Shown here: in pieces, positions 52,447 to 60,065 of the stretch
Layout of the letters: each line of letters opens with the position of its first letter
Numbering within the stretch: the first letter of the stretch is position 1
Assembly (NCBI GenBank): GCA_963775295.1
Contig: CAVZIK010000006.1
Span: forward strand, 682,001 to 746,000
Source of the DNA: JAMDEO01 sp963775295
GTDB taxonomy: Bacteria > Actinomycetota > Thermoleophilia > RBG-16-64-13
DNA: 64,000 nt
Reading direction: 5' to 3'
Made by a program: the position numbers and the translations under genes
The notes under the pieces: model-generated
What the model saw: only the letters and a program-made list of their open reading frames with translations
What the model was told of the DNA's origin: nothing
Databases searched by the model: none

Positions 52447-53691
52447 CTAGGCCTTCTCTGCCCGTTCGTCCTGAATGAAGGCTATAACTTCGGCTCGCCT
52501 CTTCAGTTCGGTCTCCGGCAACTCTACGGCTTGACAGTAGCCCAGAACGTGCTGTCGCGAAGGCAACTTGTCAGTCAAGTACAAGAGGCGTCGAATCGCA
52601 TACTCTGATATCCACTTGGCGTAGTTGACTCTACTCAGATCCTGACTGGCGAAGCTGCCCATGTGGACCAGGTGGTTTCGCGCTTGCGCTTGAACATCAA
52701 TGAGATCGCCCATCCACGGCTTTGCTTTGATCAGGTGTTTCATTCGGTTGGCCACATCCTGCATGCTTGCGCCATCTCTGGCTATTGTGAGCGCCTCGGT
52801 TATTTGCCAGAAGCCGAGGAACGCCATCCTCCGATCCGAGCAGTCAACTGCGTCTCCGTAACTGACGATCGCGTCGAAGAGCAGCGATCGTAGATCTGCA
52901 GGTGACGAGTGCGCTCGCGCCATCAGCTCGACGAGCGCGTCCAGGACGTCCTGGTTCACAACTTGTCTTCGATAGTCAAAACCACCATAGATCGGCCCGT
53001 AACTATTGAGAAGATTTCGACTGTCGTCCACCGCGAGCACCAAGGGCGGCGGCGGACATCGCGTTAGCGGCTTTGCCGGCCCGAATTGGGTCTCGAATGA
53101 ATCGCCGAGCAGTTCGAGATTAATGGCCCCTCTCAGAAAGTCGAGGTGGAGACTAAGGAGGTCGGCCGCATCGGTGGGGTCGGCTGCATCATGACTGGCC
53201 ACAAAGAAGGAAAAACGGTCTTGTTTTGCGAGGAGCGCCTTCGCCTCGAGATCGCGGGGGCGAAGCTGGGTCCAGGCTGGCCATTCATACACGTCGGCCG
53301 AATCAACCCGCGCGAATACCTTTCCCATTACGTTCAAGTCAGAGTTGGGAGCGATCGCCACGGGAAGCGGAAACAAGAAATGGTTTGCAGCCACCGGACG
53401 CTTCAACAGCTCCGTGGCCGCCGCTTCGAGGGCCTGCTCGATCTCTTCCCAGGAAGCCGCCTTGTTCCCGGAGTCTCTCAGAAGTTGCAGGGCGGTTTGG
53501 ATCAGAGTTCTTGATAGCCGGGGCTTTGATGCGAGATCAAGCTCCCCGAAGGAGATGGGAACGAGCGATGAAACCAGTTCCATGTACTTCCGATATTCCC
53601 AGGCATCCATCTCTTCGGGCAGCAAGGCGGAAAAGTACCCAGGGATCCGAGACATGTATTTCTCTGATGGCACACCAATCTGGATCTTCAT
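52447..53691 (-). CDS. ApeA-like HEPN-domain protein
   Basis: 414 residues. The N-terminal 270 residues are not recognised (contain PVAANHFLFPLPVAIAPNSD, RRQVVNQDVLDALVELMARA). The C-terminal part is HEPN-like: FLGFWQITEALTIARDGAS, a helix, then the motif RNHLVHMGSF (Arg338 to His343, R-N-x3-H type) and AKWISEYAIRRLLYL. The overall shape recalls ApeA-type HEPN domains of anti-phage systems. ATG 53691 has GGGGGAGG upstream and is 18 bases from the ion-channel stop, so it is tightly co-expressed with the channel. Confidence 0.65.
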   Translation of the reverse strand: MKIQIGVPSEKYMSRIPGYFSALLPEEMDAWEYRKYMELVSSLVPISFGELDLASKPRLSRTLIQTALQLLRDSGNKAASWEEIEQALEAAATELLKRPVAANHFLFPLPVAIAPNSDLNVMGKVFARVDSADVYEWPAWTQLRPRDLEAKALLAKQDRFSFFVASHDAADPTDAADLLSLHLDFLRGAINLELLGDSFETQFGPAKPLTRCPPPPLVLAVDDSRNLLNSYGPIYGGFDYRRQVVNQDVLDALVELMARAHSSPADLRSLLFDAIVSYGDAVDCSDRRMAFLGFWQITEALTIARDGASMQDVANRMKHLIKAKPWMGDLIDVQAQARNHLVHMGSFASQDLSRVNYAKWISEYAIRRLLYLTDKLPSRQHVLGYCQAVELPETELKRRAEVIAFIQDERAEKA

Positions 53692-53709
53692 GACCTCCCC
53701 CGTGCCTCT

Positions 53710-54558
53710 CTACTCGATCTCACGTCCGCAATGAGGGCATCTTCTGTCGTGCTCGTGCCTCGTCCTAAGCTCCTCAGCAAAGCCGGAAGCGAGTATCCCG
53801 GCTGGCATTGCGAACAGTCCGATGCCCAATAGAGAGATGACCGCGCCGATGACCTTGCCGACGACGGTCGTGGGATAGACATCGCCATACCCCACCGTGG
53901 TTAGCGCACTCACTCCCCACCACATGGCTGCTGGAATGCTGGAAAACTTGTCAGGCTGGGCCGAACGCTCGACGAAGAACATCAGGCTGGACAGCATGAC
54001 GAGAAGCACCAAGACGATCAGAAGTGTGACGAGGATCTGCTCCTTCTTGGCTCGAAGTACCCGACCCATGATGTGGAAGGACTTGAAGTAGCGCGTGGTC
54101 TTGAAGAGCCGCATCAGCCGGAACAGCCGAAGCGCCCGAATGAAGGTGGTGTCGACCGTTCTTATGCCCAGAATGGCCAAGGGGTAGAACGGGGCGATGG
54201 CTATTAGGTCCACGAGAGCCAGCGGCGTCACCGCGAACCGAAGCCGACCCAGGATTGGACGGGCATACTTCTCCTCAACCGTACATGACCAGAGTCTGAG
54301 GAGGTATTCCGCTGTGAAGATGGCCACAGATGCCATCTCGAAGTAGTAGAAGACCGGCTCGTACCGGTCGTTCAGCGACTGGACGGTCTGTAGGATGACC
54401 GCAACGACGTTGAGGACGATCAGCGTGACGATGAAGAGGCCGAAGATCCGGGCGGCTCGATCGTTAGGGTAGGTGATGGACAGAATCTGGTGAACACGGA
54501 CCTTGGTCCTCTTGTGGGAGGAACCTCCGGTAGCAGACCACACGGGTGAATCGTGCAC
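53710..54558 (-). CDS. voltage-gated potassium channel (Kv-like)
   Basis: Six-helix ion channel of about 282 residues. The S1-S4 voltage sensor includes the Arg-rich S4 (FIRALRLFRLMRLFKTTRYF). The pore loop has the K+ selectivity filter TTVGYGDVYPTT, flanked by S5 (LVTLLIVLVLLVMLSSLMFF) and S6 (VIGAVISLLGIGLFAMPAGI). The protein ends in a zinc-knuckle-like CPHCGREIE. GTG 54558 is preferred because AGAGGAG is 4-5 bases upstream; ATG 54576 has no such site. It is first in an apparent operon with HEPN and coiled-coil membrane proteins, suggesting membrane-potential sensing or collapse coupled to RNase activity. Confidence 0.92.
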   Translation of the reverse strand: MHDSPVWSATGGSSHKRTKVRVHQILSITYPNDRAARIFGLFIVTLIVLNVVAVILQTVQSLNDRYEPVFYYFEMASVAIFTAEYLLRLWSCTVEEKYARPILGRLRFAVTPLALVDLIAIAPFYPLAILGIRTVDTTFIRALRLFRLMRLFKTTRYFKSFHIMGRVLRAKKEQILVTLLIVLVLLVMLSSLMFFVERSAQPDKFSSIPAAMWWGVSALTTVGYGDVYPTTVVGKVIGAVISLLGIGLFAMPAGILASGFAEELRTRHEHDRRCPHCGREIE

Positions 54559-54799
54559 CGAACTCCTCTCTACCATTCCGGCTTCCTCTCGCCTCGGTGG
54601 CTGCAGCTGAGCAGTATCTGCCCCTGCGGGTCAAGAACCTTCACGGGTGTCACCATTGTTGCCCCAGACGGCCGCTCCGCTTGCTTCCCGGGGAAGGTCG
54701 CTCTGGGTGTTCGTCCCCTCGCCTGTGAAAAGCGCGAAGACCTGCCCTCTCCGGATGGCGCCGTAGGGGTCAGCCGCCTCTTCTCTATTGTCGCGCGCC

Positions 54800-55276
54800 T
54801 CATTGTGGCGGCTTACACACCTTGCAGGCACCGTATCCTTGGGCAATCGCATCTTCTAGACTGATCGCGTGCTTGCTATGTGAGAGATACCGGCAACTGC
54901 CTCGGTGGTACTTCTCCCCTGTATCGGTGATATAGACGGTAATCCCGCCGCCATCATTTGTCGCGACCGTCGTGGTCGTTGCCTTATGGGTGGTTGTTGT
55001 CTGCTTCTCGGTAGTGGTGGTCGGCTTCGCCGTTGTGGTTGTGGCCCTCTCGGTTGTCGTGGTGGGGGCGACGGTCGTCGTGGTGGCGATAGAAGTGGTG
55101 GTGGGATCAACGGTGGTGGACGGTGCCAGGCTGCTGGTCGTCGGCGCCTCTGCAAGCAGAATTGCCGATCCGGCCGGAGCCAACTCATTCCCGCATCCGA
55201 ACGCTACCAATGCAATGCAGAAGATGAAGACAACGGCTAGGCCAACAATTAGATACTTCCCGCCAGGACTCCGCAT
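54800..55276 (-). CDS. lipoprotein with Thr-rich stalk and small Cys/His domain
   Basis: 158 residues from ATG 55276 (GGGGGGAA upstream). The signal peptide has lipobox VAFGC. A long Thr-rich stalk (residues about 50-110) is built of repeated TTTT blocks. The C-terminal 40 residues, YHRGSCRYLSHSKHAISLED and GYGACKVCKPP, resemble the small metal-binding domain found at the end of secreted nucleases and surface proteins. Its function is unknown. Confidence 0.78.
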   Translation of the reverse strand: MRSPGGKYLIVGLAVVFIFCIALVAFGCGNELAPAGSAILLAEAPTTSSLAPSTTVDPTTTSIATTTTVAPTTTTERATTTTAKPTTTTEKQTTTTHKATTTTVATNDGGGITVYITDTGEKYHRGSCRYLSHSKHAISLEDAIAQGYGACKVCKPPQ

Positions 55277-55314
55277 GGTTCCCCCCAGTTTCGACTTAGT
55301 TTCTTTCCCGCCCT

Positions 55315-55336
55315 AAGACATCCAAAGGGATGTCTT
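55315..55336 (-). terminator. hairpin after the DUF3006 gene
   Basis: AAGACATCC and GGATGTCTT form a perfect 9-bp stem around AAAG, 22 bases beyond the DUF3006 stop. It is positioned to end the hydrolase-DUF3006 transcript; no long U tract is present. Confidence 0.6.
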
Positions 55337-55357
55337 CAAGGCCCCTCTTGCCCACAC

Positions 55358-55615
55358 TCATTTCTCTTGCAAGTGCTGTCCTTGGCGAAGTCTTTCGAGT
55401 TTGCTTTGGATCCTTGCCTCAGCGTCCTTTCTCGCTTCGGGGTCAATCTCGGCACTCGTGAGCGAACCACCCTCGACCTCGACGAGGAGCCAGTCCCCTT
55501 CTTGTACATCTACTGGTAGCGTCTGCCTATCAACGATCAGACATTCGGCGCCATCCCCAAGGAGAAGAACTGCCTTGTCCTCTTCAAATCTGTCGATCAC
55601 GGCTTTCACGCCCAT
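55358..55615 (-). CDS. DUF3006 domain protein
   Basis: 85 residues from ATG 55615. KAVIDRFEEDKAVLLLGDG, then DRQTLPVDVQEGDWLLVEVE, and a helical tail are characteristic of DUF3006. The start overlaps the hydrolase stop codon (TGATG), so the two are translationally coupled. DUF3006 genes commonly follow ComEC-like metallo-hydrolases, which supports the assignment. Function is unknown. Confidence 0.88.
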   Translation of the reverse strand: MGVKAVIDRFEEDKAVLLLGDGAECLIVDRQTLPVDVQEGDWLLVEVEGGSLTSAEIDPEARKDAEARIQSKLERLRQGQHLQEK

Positions 55616-56922
55616 CAGCGCACCTCCAAAGGCACTTGAATGCTGGCTTCCTCTCCATTCGCGGCGGCGGACACAACGATCCGCCATGTCCCTGGCGTCG
55701 TGCTTGTACCGACCTTCCATCGCCAGGTCACCAAGCCCTCGTCGTTCGCGGTCTGCTGGCCCAGTCCGGCGGCATGGCTGAGTCCGCTCTTGTAGTGGAC
55801 CTCGATGCTGCAGGCTGCGTCGGGAGACGTCCTTATCGTAAGTTTCGCCGTCGACCCTGGGCTCACCGGACTCGTGAGCGACACAACCGATATGGCAAGA
55901 GAGCCCGACGCTGGAGGCTGGGTCCGCTGGACGGTCGAAGGCGGTGCCCGTGGTTGAATGGTGGCCCCGTCGACCGAGCAGGTAGAGCCGTCTGAGGTCA
56001 CGATAACGGTGCCGTTCTTGTCGGTCCCGTAGATCTTCGCTCCCACATCTTCCAGGGCAGCGATTGTCTCGGCGTGTGGATGCCCATAGCTGTTGCCTAC
56101 ACCGCAACTGTAGATGGCAACCTCAGGTCCGACGGCGGCAAGGAATCTCGCCGAGGAGGCTGAAGAGCTGCCGTGGTGACCCACCTTGAGAATCTGAGCT
56201 TGGACGTTCGCTCCGGATGCGAGCAAGTCGGCTTCAGTCTCTTTGCCGGCGTCCCCAGTGAAGAGAAAGGCCACCTTGCCGTACACGAGTCGGAGCACGA
56301 CGGACTGGCCATTTAGATCGTCTCCCGTCGAGTTCACGTGAAGTACATCGAAGGTCAGACTGCCGAGCTTGAGCGTGTCCCCCCGGGTGACTTCCGTGTA
56401 GGTCGCTTCGGCTTCGGCAATCGCGTCAAGAAGATGCTCGTAGACTGAAGTCGTGTGAGGTTGCCCGTTGGTGACAACTTCGCCCACCGGCAGGGCCTGA
56501 AGGACGTCGACGAGGCCGCCAATGTGATCGGAATGCGGGTGCGTGGCCACCATGAGATCGACGTGGTCTATGTTCAGCGACCGCAGATATTCAAGGGCTC
56601 CCGAACCGCTCTCGCCTCCATCGATCAGCGCGACCTTGCCCTCAGGGGTGACGATCAGTTCGGAGTCTCCCTGACCGACATCGATGAAGTTGACTTGCAG
56701 AAGGCCGGACGGTGAAGAAGGGGTAGCCGTTGAGGGAGCGATCACGGGAGCGCCGATGATGGTCGATGAGACGCTGGGCGACACAGTGGAAACCGAAGGT
56801 TGGAATGACGCAGCCGCAGAGGTAGCTGGAGGGCTGGGGCTGGATGCGATAGCTGACCCGCACCCTGCGAGAAGCAGGAGGGCGCAGAACAGAACAACAG
56901 TGAGCTTGGCGGCTCGGCTCAT
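55615..56922 (-). CDS. secreted ComEC-like metallo-beta-lactamase-fold hydrolase
   Basis: 435-residue lipoprotein. Signal peptide with lipobox LLLAGC, then a Ser/Pro/Thr linker to about residue 75. The MBL-fold domain (about 76-310) has VNFIDVGQGDSELIV, the metal motif ATHPHSDHIGGL (HxHxDH), GDAGKETEADLL and KVGHHGSSSASS, as in the C-terminal domain of ComEC and its free-standing relatives. A C-terminal beta domain (about 345-435) follows. It could be an extracellular nuclease or phosphodiesterase. It is coupled to a DUF3006 gene. Confidence 0.9.
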   Translation of the reverse strand: MSRAAKLTVVLFCALLLLAGCGSAIASSPSPPATSAAASFQPSVSTVSPSVSSTIIGAPVIAPSTATPSSPSGLLQVNFIDVGQGDSELIVTPEGKVALIDGGESGSGALEYLRSLNIDHVDLMVATHPHSDHIGGLVDVLQALPVGEVVTNGQPHTTSVYEHLLDAIAEAEATYTEVTRGDTLKLGSLTFDVLHVNSTGDDLNGQSVVLRLVYGKVAFLFTGDAGKETEADLLASGANVQAQILKVGHHGSSSASSARFLAAVGPEVAIYSCGVGNSYGHPHAETIAALEDVGAKIYGTDKNGTVIVTSDGSTCSVDGATIQPRAPPSTVQRTQPPASGSLAISVVSLTSPVSPGSTAKLTIRTSPDAACSIEVHYKSGLSHAAGLGQQTANDEGLVTWRWKVGTSTTPGTWRIVVSAAANGEEASIQVPLEVR

Positions 56923-57109
56923 GATCTGGTCACGGCATCTGCCCCATTCTGGTCCTTTCGTGCCGGGTCCGATCGGTATACGTCGTCACAATCGATGAGG
57001 CAGTGTGGCGGGTATGAGTAACTGCGCGCGAAAGGTAAAGACCGGACCGGTCGCCTCCCGTAAGAACGGCGCATTCGGTAGATGACAAACATCCTATTAC
57101 TGCCCGAAC

Positions 57110-57186
57110 CTTTTGGATGGCGGTCTCAGCCACTCCCTGAGTAGCCTGTCGAATTGCTGAGAGGCGACGCAGGGGTTGACATGCGG
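57110..57186 (-). pseudogene. internal fragment of a tyrosine recombinase
   Basis: A minus-strand frame encodes VNPCVASQQFDRLLREWLRP, matching the NACVASQQFHKILTKAG stretch of the intact integrase at 36311-37444. No catalytic residues remain. It is a second relic showing that other related elements inserted or recombined here. Confidence 0.5.
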
Positions 57187-58347
57187 TTACTGGATCGCAA
57201 AGAACGTGCGGGTTGCATGGTTGAAATCAGGCCAATCTTCTGCCATCAGGAGACCACCGTACACCTGGTCTGAGGGTACTTCATACAACAAATTACCTGC
57301 CGCCGATGCACCAGGGAACATCTCGCCATAATTGAGTATCGAGTTTGGCGCGACTGCCCCCCCCCAACTGAACGTGTTGCCCCTGCTACCGACGAATTTG
57401 CAGCTTGTCCCAATCCAGAAGGTGTCGGACGACTGACCGGTATACGTAGCCCGGAGGTTCACCAGAACATACTGGCTGCCGGGTGCTGGTGGATCGTTGA
57501 ACATGTTCTCTGCAAGGACCGCTTGTGTGGCGTTCAGTGTGGCTCCCAATACCTCAATCCGCCAGTCGCCGACTTGCGCTTCCTGGCCAACGTGAATGGG
57601 ATTCTGCTGGGTCCCCACCTTGGCCGGAACAGTCGTCGTAGTCGTAGGCCGAGCGGTGGTCGTGGTCGTAGGCCGGGCAGTGGTTGTCGTCGTCGCGGTC
57701 GGTGTCAGCTTACCGAGCAGGTTGTGCAAGACTTGAGCGACCTCACCCCGGTTCATATTCCCCATGGGATTGAGGGAAGCGAGGTCGAGTCCGGCCAGCA
57801 GGCCGTTATACTCAGCCCGGCGGGCATTGGCCCCATGGGTGGAGTCGTTCCCCCAACTCCCGGTGGCCGACCATCCCACAGGGGGACTCGGCAGTAGACC
57901 GGGCTGGAGGTCATCAGCGGTCCGTACCACCATGCTAACGACCTGATAGCGGGTGATTTTGCCGGAGGGGTCGAAGATAGTCGCGGTCTTGCCGGTGGTA
58001 ATGCCGTGGGCTGCGCACACCGCAACGAAGTTGTCGGGGTAGAAAGTGGTGGCGTCACTCTTCGCCACGTCAGTGAAAAGACATGTGTCGCTCTCCGAAA
58101 CCGGGTAGCCCCCGGTAAGGACGATCATCTTGGCAAACTGCTGGCGCATCACTGGGTCGCCGGGACCGAAATTGCCGTTGGTGTAGCCGCCGATGACGCC
58201 CTTGGCCGCCAAGTCCTCGATGGCGACCACGTACGGGTGGTTGTCGGAAACGTCAGGAAACAGACCCGAGGCCACAGCCGGGACGACTACGAGCAACATC
58301 GCGGCTAAGCCAATCAGGAGCCCCACGAGCCAACGTCTTGTCAACAT
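57187..58347 (-). CDS. SLH surface protein with DUF4352-like C-terminal domain
   Basis: 386 residues. Signal peptide (VGLLIGLAAMLLVVVPAVAS), then three SLH modules at about 28-205 (FPDVSDNHPYVVAIEDLAAK, GYTNGNFGPGDPVMRQQFAK, FTDVAKSDATTFYPDNFVAV). A Thr-rich linker with two repeated ARPTTTTT blocks is followed by a C-terminal beta domain (about 250-386; QYVLVNLRATYTGQSSDTFW). It is anchored to the wall and displays the beta domain outward. ATG 58347 has GAGGGG upstream. It is one of three consecutive SLH genes on this strand. Confidence 0.88.
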   Translation of the reverse strand: MLTRRWLVGLLIGLAAMLLVVVPAVASGLFPDVSDNHPYVVAIEDLAAKGVIGGYTNGNFGPGDPVMRQQFAKMIVLTGGYPVSESDTCLFTDVAKSDATTFYPDNFVAVCAAHGITTGKTATIFDPSGKITRYQVVSMVVRTADDLQPGLLPSPPVGWSATGSWGNDSTHGANARRAEYNGLLAGLDLASLNPMGNMNRGEVAQVLHNLLGKLTPTATTTTTARPTTTTTARPTTTTTVPAKVGTQQNPIHVGQEAQVGDWRIEVLGATLNATQAVLAENMFNDPPAPGSQYVLVNLRATYTGQSSDTFWIGTSCKFVGSRGNTFSWGGAVAPNSILNYGEMFPGASAAGNLLYEVPSDQVYGGLLMAEDWPDFNHATRTFFAIQ

Positions 58348-58360
58348 TAGTCATCCCCTC

Positions 58361-59995
58361 TTATCGATGTAGCAGGTTGTAGAGAACCACGCAGACTTCG
58401 CCGCGGGTGGCAGCATCGAAGAATGCGAAATCTGGCCCCATCCCTTGCAAACCATTGAGCACTCCCGCGAAGGCTGCCCTGCGCGCAAACGGATAGTGCG
58501 TGGTATCAAACGGGGCAAACGGCGGCGCGTAGTCTGGGTTGGGATCGGGAAGGCCTACAGACCGCGAGACCATCGTTATCAGCTGTGCACGGCTGATGCT
58601 GGCAAATGGGGCGAAATTGGTCGCTGTCTTACCCACGGTGATCCCACGAGCGGCACATACGGCGACGTAGTGGTCTGGGTAAAGTGGATCGGTTGACGCC
58701 AGATTTGTTGGCACGTCGATAAATGGACAGGTGTCCGACTCGGAGACGGGCAGATCAAGGGTCTTCACGATCATCTTCGCGAACTGCTGGCGGGTCACCG
58801 ACGCATCTGGCTGAAAAGTGCCATTTGGGAAACCGCCAATGATGCCACGATAGGCCAAGTCGGCAATTTGTGCCGAGTACGGATGACTTGAGGACACATC
58901 ACTAAACTGTGGCCCTTGAGGGAGAGTAGTCGTCGTGCTTGAGGGAGAGGTAGTCGGCGTCGTGGATGATGTGGTCGTTGTCGTCGGCGGCACGGTCGTC
59001 GTGGTTGTTGGCGGCAGTGTCGTGGTCGTCGTCACTGGAGGCAGAGTTGTGGGGGTAGACGTGGGAAACGAATAGACACCGTGTTGCGGATAGTCAGGAA
59101 CTTGATCCAAGTAGGGATCGGCATACTGAGAGTAGTAGTAGAGAGAGGCAACCATGAAACTCATGGTCGTGGGGCGGCCGATATCGGCCCGGGAAACATA
59201 GCAACCGAGAGCTGTGCCCCCATTGCTGAGAGGCACGCTCGCCGCCGGCACGACGCGAACCATGCCCCATGTTGCTTGATTAGCGGTCGGAGTCCGTGCG
59301 ATTGCTGCCGACCAGGATCCTGAAGCATATTGAAAGGAAATCACGTAGTCCACGCCGAGAGAGCCCATGGGGTTTCCAGTGTTTGCGTTCGAGTCGGAAT
59401 CGATTGCGAAGAGTACACCGTCCCCGCCTGCCCCGACATCGAACCCGTAGAATGGAGGGTAGAAGCCGATGGCTATCAACAGGTCCGTAGTCTGCGCGTC
59501 CACCTCCAAATCCACCTCGGACATGTCAAGCAGGCCCGGGCTATCCAGTGCGTCCGTCCAGTAGCGAGGGTTGAGGCCGGTCGTGCTGGCCTGGGTCGCG
59601 ATAGCGTCGTGAGTCTTCAATTGCATCGCGACGCCAGTGGAGGGCGAGGATGGCCCCGCTTGTCCGGCGTTTGAACCAGACGCTTGCGCCGAGATTGAAC
59701 CAAAGTTCTGCGTGTTCTGACCCTCGCACAAAGCTATCCATCGCTCCAGACCTTTCGCCATGAGCGCACCAGAGATATCGTCTGAGGTCGCGGATTCGGT
59801 CGTCCCTCCGAGGGCAGCCGAGGCCGTGCCCAGAAAGGCGTGGGAATTCGAATCTAGGAGAGCGCCTACTAGGAAGACCGTGCAGCACACAAGTAGCACG
59901 CCCACTATTCTTCGAACCATCAACCTCGTCACAATTCGGCGCGGAATCTTTTGCGGCCGAGGGGTCGTCGCGGTAATGTGCTTCCAACTACTCAT
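58361..59995 (-). CDS. SLH surface protein
   Basis: 544 residues. An N-terminal TM/signal segment (VRRIVGVLLVCCTVFLVGAL, residues about 27-46) is followed by a beta-rich domain (about 120-310). That domain holds LLDMSEVDLEVDAQTTDLLI and YPPFYGFDVGAGGDGVLFAI, resembling carbohydrate- or calcium-binding surface domains. Then come a Thr/Pro linker and three C-terminal SLH modules (about 365-544; FSDVSSSHPYSAQIADLAYR, FPNGTFQPDASVTRQQFAKM). ATG 59995 has GGGAGG. The SLH part closely resembles that of the neighbouring gene at 60066, so it probably arose by duplication. Confidence 0.88.
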   Translation of the reverse strand: MSSWKHITATTPRPQKIPRRIVTRLMVRRIVGVLLVCCTVFLVGALLDSNSHAFLGTASAALGGTTESATSDDISGALMAKGLERWIALCEGQNTQNFGSISAQASGSNAGQAGPSSPSTGVAMQLKTHDAIATQASTTGLNPRYWTDALDSPGLLDMSEVDLEVDAQTTDLLIAIGFYPPFYGFDVGAGGDGVLFAIDSDSNANTGNPMGSLGVDYVISFQYASGSWSAAIARTPTANQATWGMVRVVPAASVPLSNGGTALGCYVSRADIGRPTTMSFMVASLYYYSQYADPYLDQVPDYPQHGVYSFPTSTPTTLPPVTTTTTLPPTTTTTVPPTTTTTSSTTPTTSPSSTTTTLPQGPQFSDVSSSHPYSAQIADLAYRGIIGGFPNGTFQPDASVTRQQFAKMIVKTLDLPVSESDTCPFIDVPTNLASTDPLYPDHYVAVCAARGITVGKTATNFAPFASISRAQLITMVSRSVGLPDPNPDYAPPFAPFDTTHYPFARRAAFAGVLNGLQGMGPDFAFFDAATRGEVCVVLYNLLHR

Positions 59996-60065
59996 CAGAG
60001 CCTCCCGGAATATTGCGAGTTACCGTTCCTCAGCCACCGATTTGACTTCCACGCGCGCCATGTTC

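Noticed and set aside
57620..57700. Short tandem repeats that look CRISPR-like (also near 54960-55110 and 58930-59040)
   Set aside because: They are in-frame codons for Thr-rich linkers of secreted proteins. There are no regular spacers and no cas genes in the window.
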